Assembly (NCBI GenBank): GCA_030770545.1
Contig: CM061105.1
Coordinates: 11,081,001-11,145,000, forward strand
DNA from: Macropodus opercularis
Taxonomy: Eukaryota; Chordata; Actinopteri; Anabantiformes; Osphronemidae
Length of the DNA stretch: 64,000 nucleotides
Reading direction: 5' to 3'
Shown in pieces: positions 62,401 through 64,000 of the stretch; position 1 is the first letter of the stretch, and the number at the start of each line of letters is the position of its first letter. The notes beneath the pieces are model-generated. The model ran no database searches. It had not been told where the DNA came from and was given only the letters and a program-made list of their open reading frames with translations. A program made the translations under genes and the position numbers.

Positions 62401-63518
62401 ACAATTTGTAATTAATGAAAAGGGCGAATACGTGGGTAAGCTAATTCAGCCCGGCATGTCAGGGAGGATCAGTGCTGGTCTGCTTTGACGGGCAGTTTAA
62501 CATTTGACACAAAGCATTAGCACTAAAATTCTCAATGTGAAACAACCTTTTTCTATTAGGGTTTCAGATTTTAGAGAATTTAATCTATAATAGACAAAAA
62601 TAAGTTTCATAAAATGTGGTTAAAAAGTGCATTTCATGATTCATAATACAGGAAAAAGAGAAATAGAGACATGGAAAGAAAATTGAAAACTATCTTTTAT
62701 TTTGTGAATATGATGTCTGATAAAGGATAAAAGATAAAGTTTTACATCAGTTTTTAACGTAAAAATATTCATAAGTCATATATAGTTTTTGACAGTTAAG
62801 TAAAATGTGGGTTTTGCAGAGCTACGTATATGCACATGGCTGAATCATCAACACATGGCAAACTCTTACTGTCACAACCCAGATGATCAAACTGATGTTC
62901 AAAGAAAACAGCTGAGCTGTGTTCAAGTTGTGGTTCGTGTGCAACAAAAGCTTCAAAGGGAGAGTTTGACACTGAGGATGGAGAGATTGAAGCTGCTGTC
63001 ATGTGGGAGCAGGATGGGAGACTTTCAGCTAAGCAGGCTGGAGGCAGCGAGGAAGCAGCTAATCTGACTTTTATGACCTAAAAAATAAACCCATCAGCTG
63101 TGAAGCTCAGCAATTACCATGTTTGTATTCGTTGTATTACAGGAAATGTAAACACTGTCTTACTGTACGTGTGAGCTTTTCTTCTCTCTGCTAAACTAAC
63201 CTGATCCCTGACTGTCGCTCCATATTTATTGCACAGATATAAAAGTGGCATCAATCTTCCTACTTGTTTTGAATCGATAAGCATAATAAGCATCATAAGA
63301 TCGTATGATCATGCTGCTTTGTGTGTATTTCCATCAGTATCATTAATGTATTAGGACTGAATCCTAGTTTCAAGATGGATCCTTCCCATTTTTTGTAAGA
63401 GCTTCCACAGATTCAGCATCGGTCTAAACTCGTTTCTTTGTTCTAACTGAATCCGTTCCAGGAGAGGACTGTAACGATCAGGAGGCAGACGATTGGAGGG
63501 TTTGGCCTGAGCATCAAG
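59441..63518 (+). CDS. sntg1: Gamma-1-syntrophin, first three coding exons, 3' partial
   Basis: Scaffold protein of the dystrophin-associated complex, mainly neuronal, binding partners through its PDZ domain (family knowledge). Exon 1 is 59418-59467, with a CAG acceptor at 59415-59417, a 23-base leader with TAG TAG in frame just before the ATG, and MDFKTSNEE. Exon 2 is 61871-62005, encoding 45 residues including LHLAKDILTIQEQDVICVSG, the first half of the split PH domain. Exon 3 is 63462-63518, encoding ERTVTIRRQTIGGFGLSIK, the start of the PDZ domain with its carboxylate-binding loop GGFGLSIK. Phases agree across both introns (2403 and 1456 bp). The fragment covers 73 of about 517 residues; the rest is off the right edge. 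The in-frame stops fix the start. Odd points: the exon 1 donor is the weak GAG|GTTGGT, and FYSS replaces FYSG. Gamma-2-syntrophin differs strongly in this N-terminus, so sntg1 is preferred. Confidence 0.95.
59468..61870 (+). other. sntg1: sntg1 coding intron 1
   Basis: The intron runs from the weak GTTGGT donor to the TTTGCAG acceptor. It contains a (TCA)n run at 61584-61603 and otherwise no recognised feature; the open frames near 59930 and 60970 lack any family signal. Confidence 0.75.
61584..61603. repeat. (TCA)n microsatellite in sntg1 intron
   Basis: About six to seven tandem TCA units after TAATTTG. Confidence 0.85.
62006..63461 (+). other. sntg1: sntg1 coding intron 2
   Basis: The intron runs from the strong donor GTAAGT after FYSS to the acceptor CCGTTCCAG. 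No repeat or additional exon was recognised. Confidence 0.75.
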
Positions 63519-63659
63519 GTAATTTAGTTCCCCATTCCTTTAAATTAGGTCCAAGCAAGTCAACCCACCAGCCAGCCCACATATTGACACCAGTCAAAAC
63601 GTTTGTGAGCAGCCTTTACCTGGTTTCTGTAACAAAATCAATAATATTAATCTCCAGGT

Positions 63660-63860
63660 CTGTCATGCCACATTTCTTGTTGAACAAGCTGGAGACTGTT
63701 TGTTTATGCAAATGCTTATGCAAAGAGTTGTCTATCAGATCTTTAAGGTCTCTCCTTCAGGGGGATTCTGTGGGGTTCACCAAGGCTCCATCCTTGGCCT
63801 TCCCTGGTTGTTTGAGACTCACGTATAGCACAATGCTCATTATTAGTGGTATGTGATGTC
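63660..63860 (+). mobile_element. LINE reverse-transcriptase fragment in sntg1 intron
   Basis: Codons at 63763-63809 on the plus strand read GFCGVHQGSILGLPWLF. This matches the palm motif B region of non-LTR reverse transcriptases (family form SGVPQGSILGPLLF). Flanking sequence is too decayed to place, with stops soon after. It is probably the same broad LINE class as the relic at 40.7 kb but in the opposite orientation. Short motif evidence only. Confidence 0.5.
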
Positions 63861-64000
63861 TACGTTAAACATAGAGACATCACGTCATGTCCTCTTTTTT
63901 CAGAAATCAAGTGCTGAGAATCTCAACATCGACAACAACACACCTACATACAAATAAATCACAATTATATTTTGCAATCCCCTCCACAGAGCTTGTTTTT

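Noticed and set aside
1..64000. CRISPR arrays, operons, phage or bacterial elements
   Set aside because: No regularly spaced repeats, no dense coding and no bacterial genes. The window is plainly vertebrate.

Overview
This window is ordinary vertebrate chromosomal DNA. It has small exons with GT/AG introns, large AT-leaning non-coding spans, a long (GT)n microsatellite, and relics of a Tc1-like DNA transposon and LINEs. No bacterial, phage or plasmid feature is present. The genes and the fish-type repeats point to a ray-finned fish, probably a percomorph. I infer the group from compact introns and from interspersed relics that resemble a repeat I recall from percomorph genomes; no species can be named. 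GENES: three genes are recognised, all at a locus known as the SNAI2 (Slug) neighbourhood. On the + strand, the last three coding exons of ube2v2 (Mms2-type ubiquitin E2 variant) lie at 1619-2280; its first exon is off the left edge. On the - strand, a complete three-exon snai2 gene lies at 47018-45709 (258 residues, SNAG motif plus five zinc fingers). On the + strand, the first three coding exons of sntg1 (gamma-1-syntrophin) lie at 59441-63518, and the gene runs off the right edge. Order and orientations (ube2v2 >, < snai2, sntg1 >) match what I recall of human 8q11. CLXN/EFCAB1 and PPDPFL, which lie in the human interval, were not found. LAYOUT: 1-1618 is ube2v2 intron 1. 2281 to about 2520 (perhaps 3600) is its 3' UTR. 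From about 3.6 to 45.05 kb there is a roughly 41-kb stretch without a recognisable exon, holding repeat relics (11.3-12.0, 38.9, 40.7-41.0 kb), microsatellites and several candidate regulatory blocks. 45.05-47.4 kb is snai2 with its 3' UTR and promoter. 47.4-50.9 kb shows no gene. 50.93-51.66 kb is CpG-dense and ends a good splice donor at 51381/51382, so it is the best candidate for the sntg1 promoter and untranslated first exon. 54.30-55.44 kb is a broken Tc1-like element. 59.4-64.0 kb is the start of sntg1, with a LINE fragment in its third coding intron. HOW THE GENES RELATE: they share no pathway. ube2v2 is a housekeeping partner of Ubc13 in K63 ubiquitin-chain building, snai2 is a repressor in neural crest and EMT programmes, and sntg1 is a neuronal scaffold of the dystrophin complex. 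The reasonable reading is a regulatory landscape in which the non-coding DNA around snai2 keeps the neighbours linked. I found no undescribed enzymatic or defence-like system. The most unusual sequence feature is a pair of near-palindromic elements sharing CGCGTTAAAC, one in the snai2 promoter and one in the CpG island assigned to sntg1.
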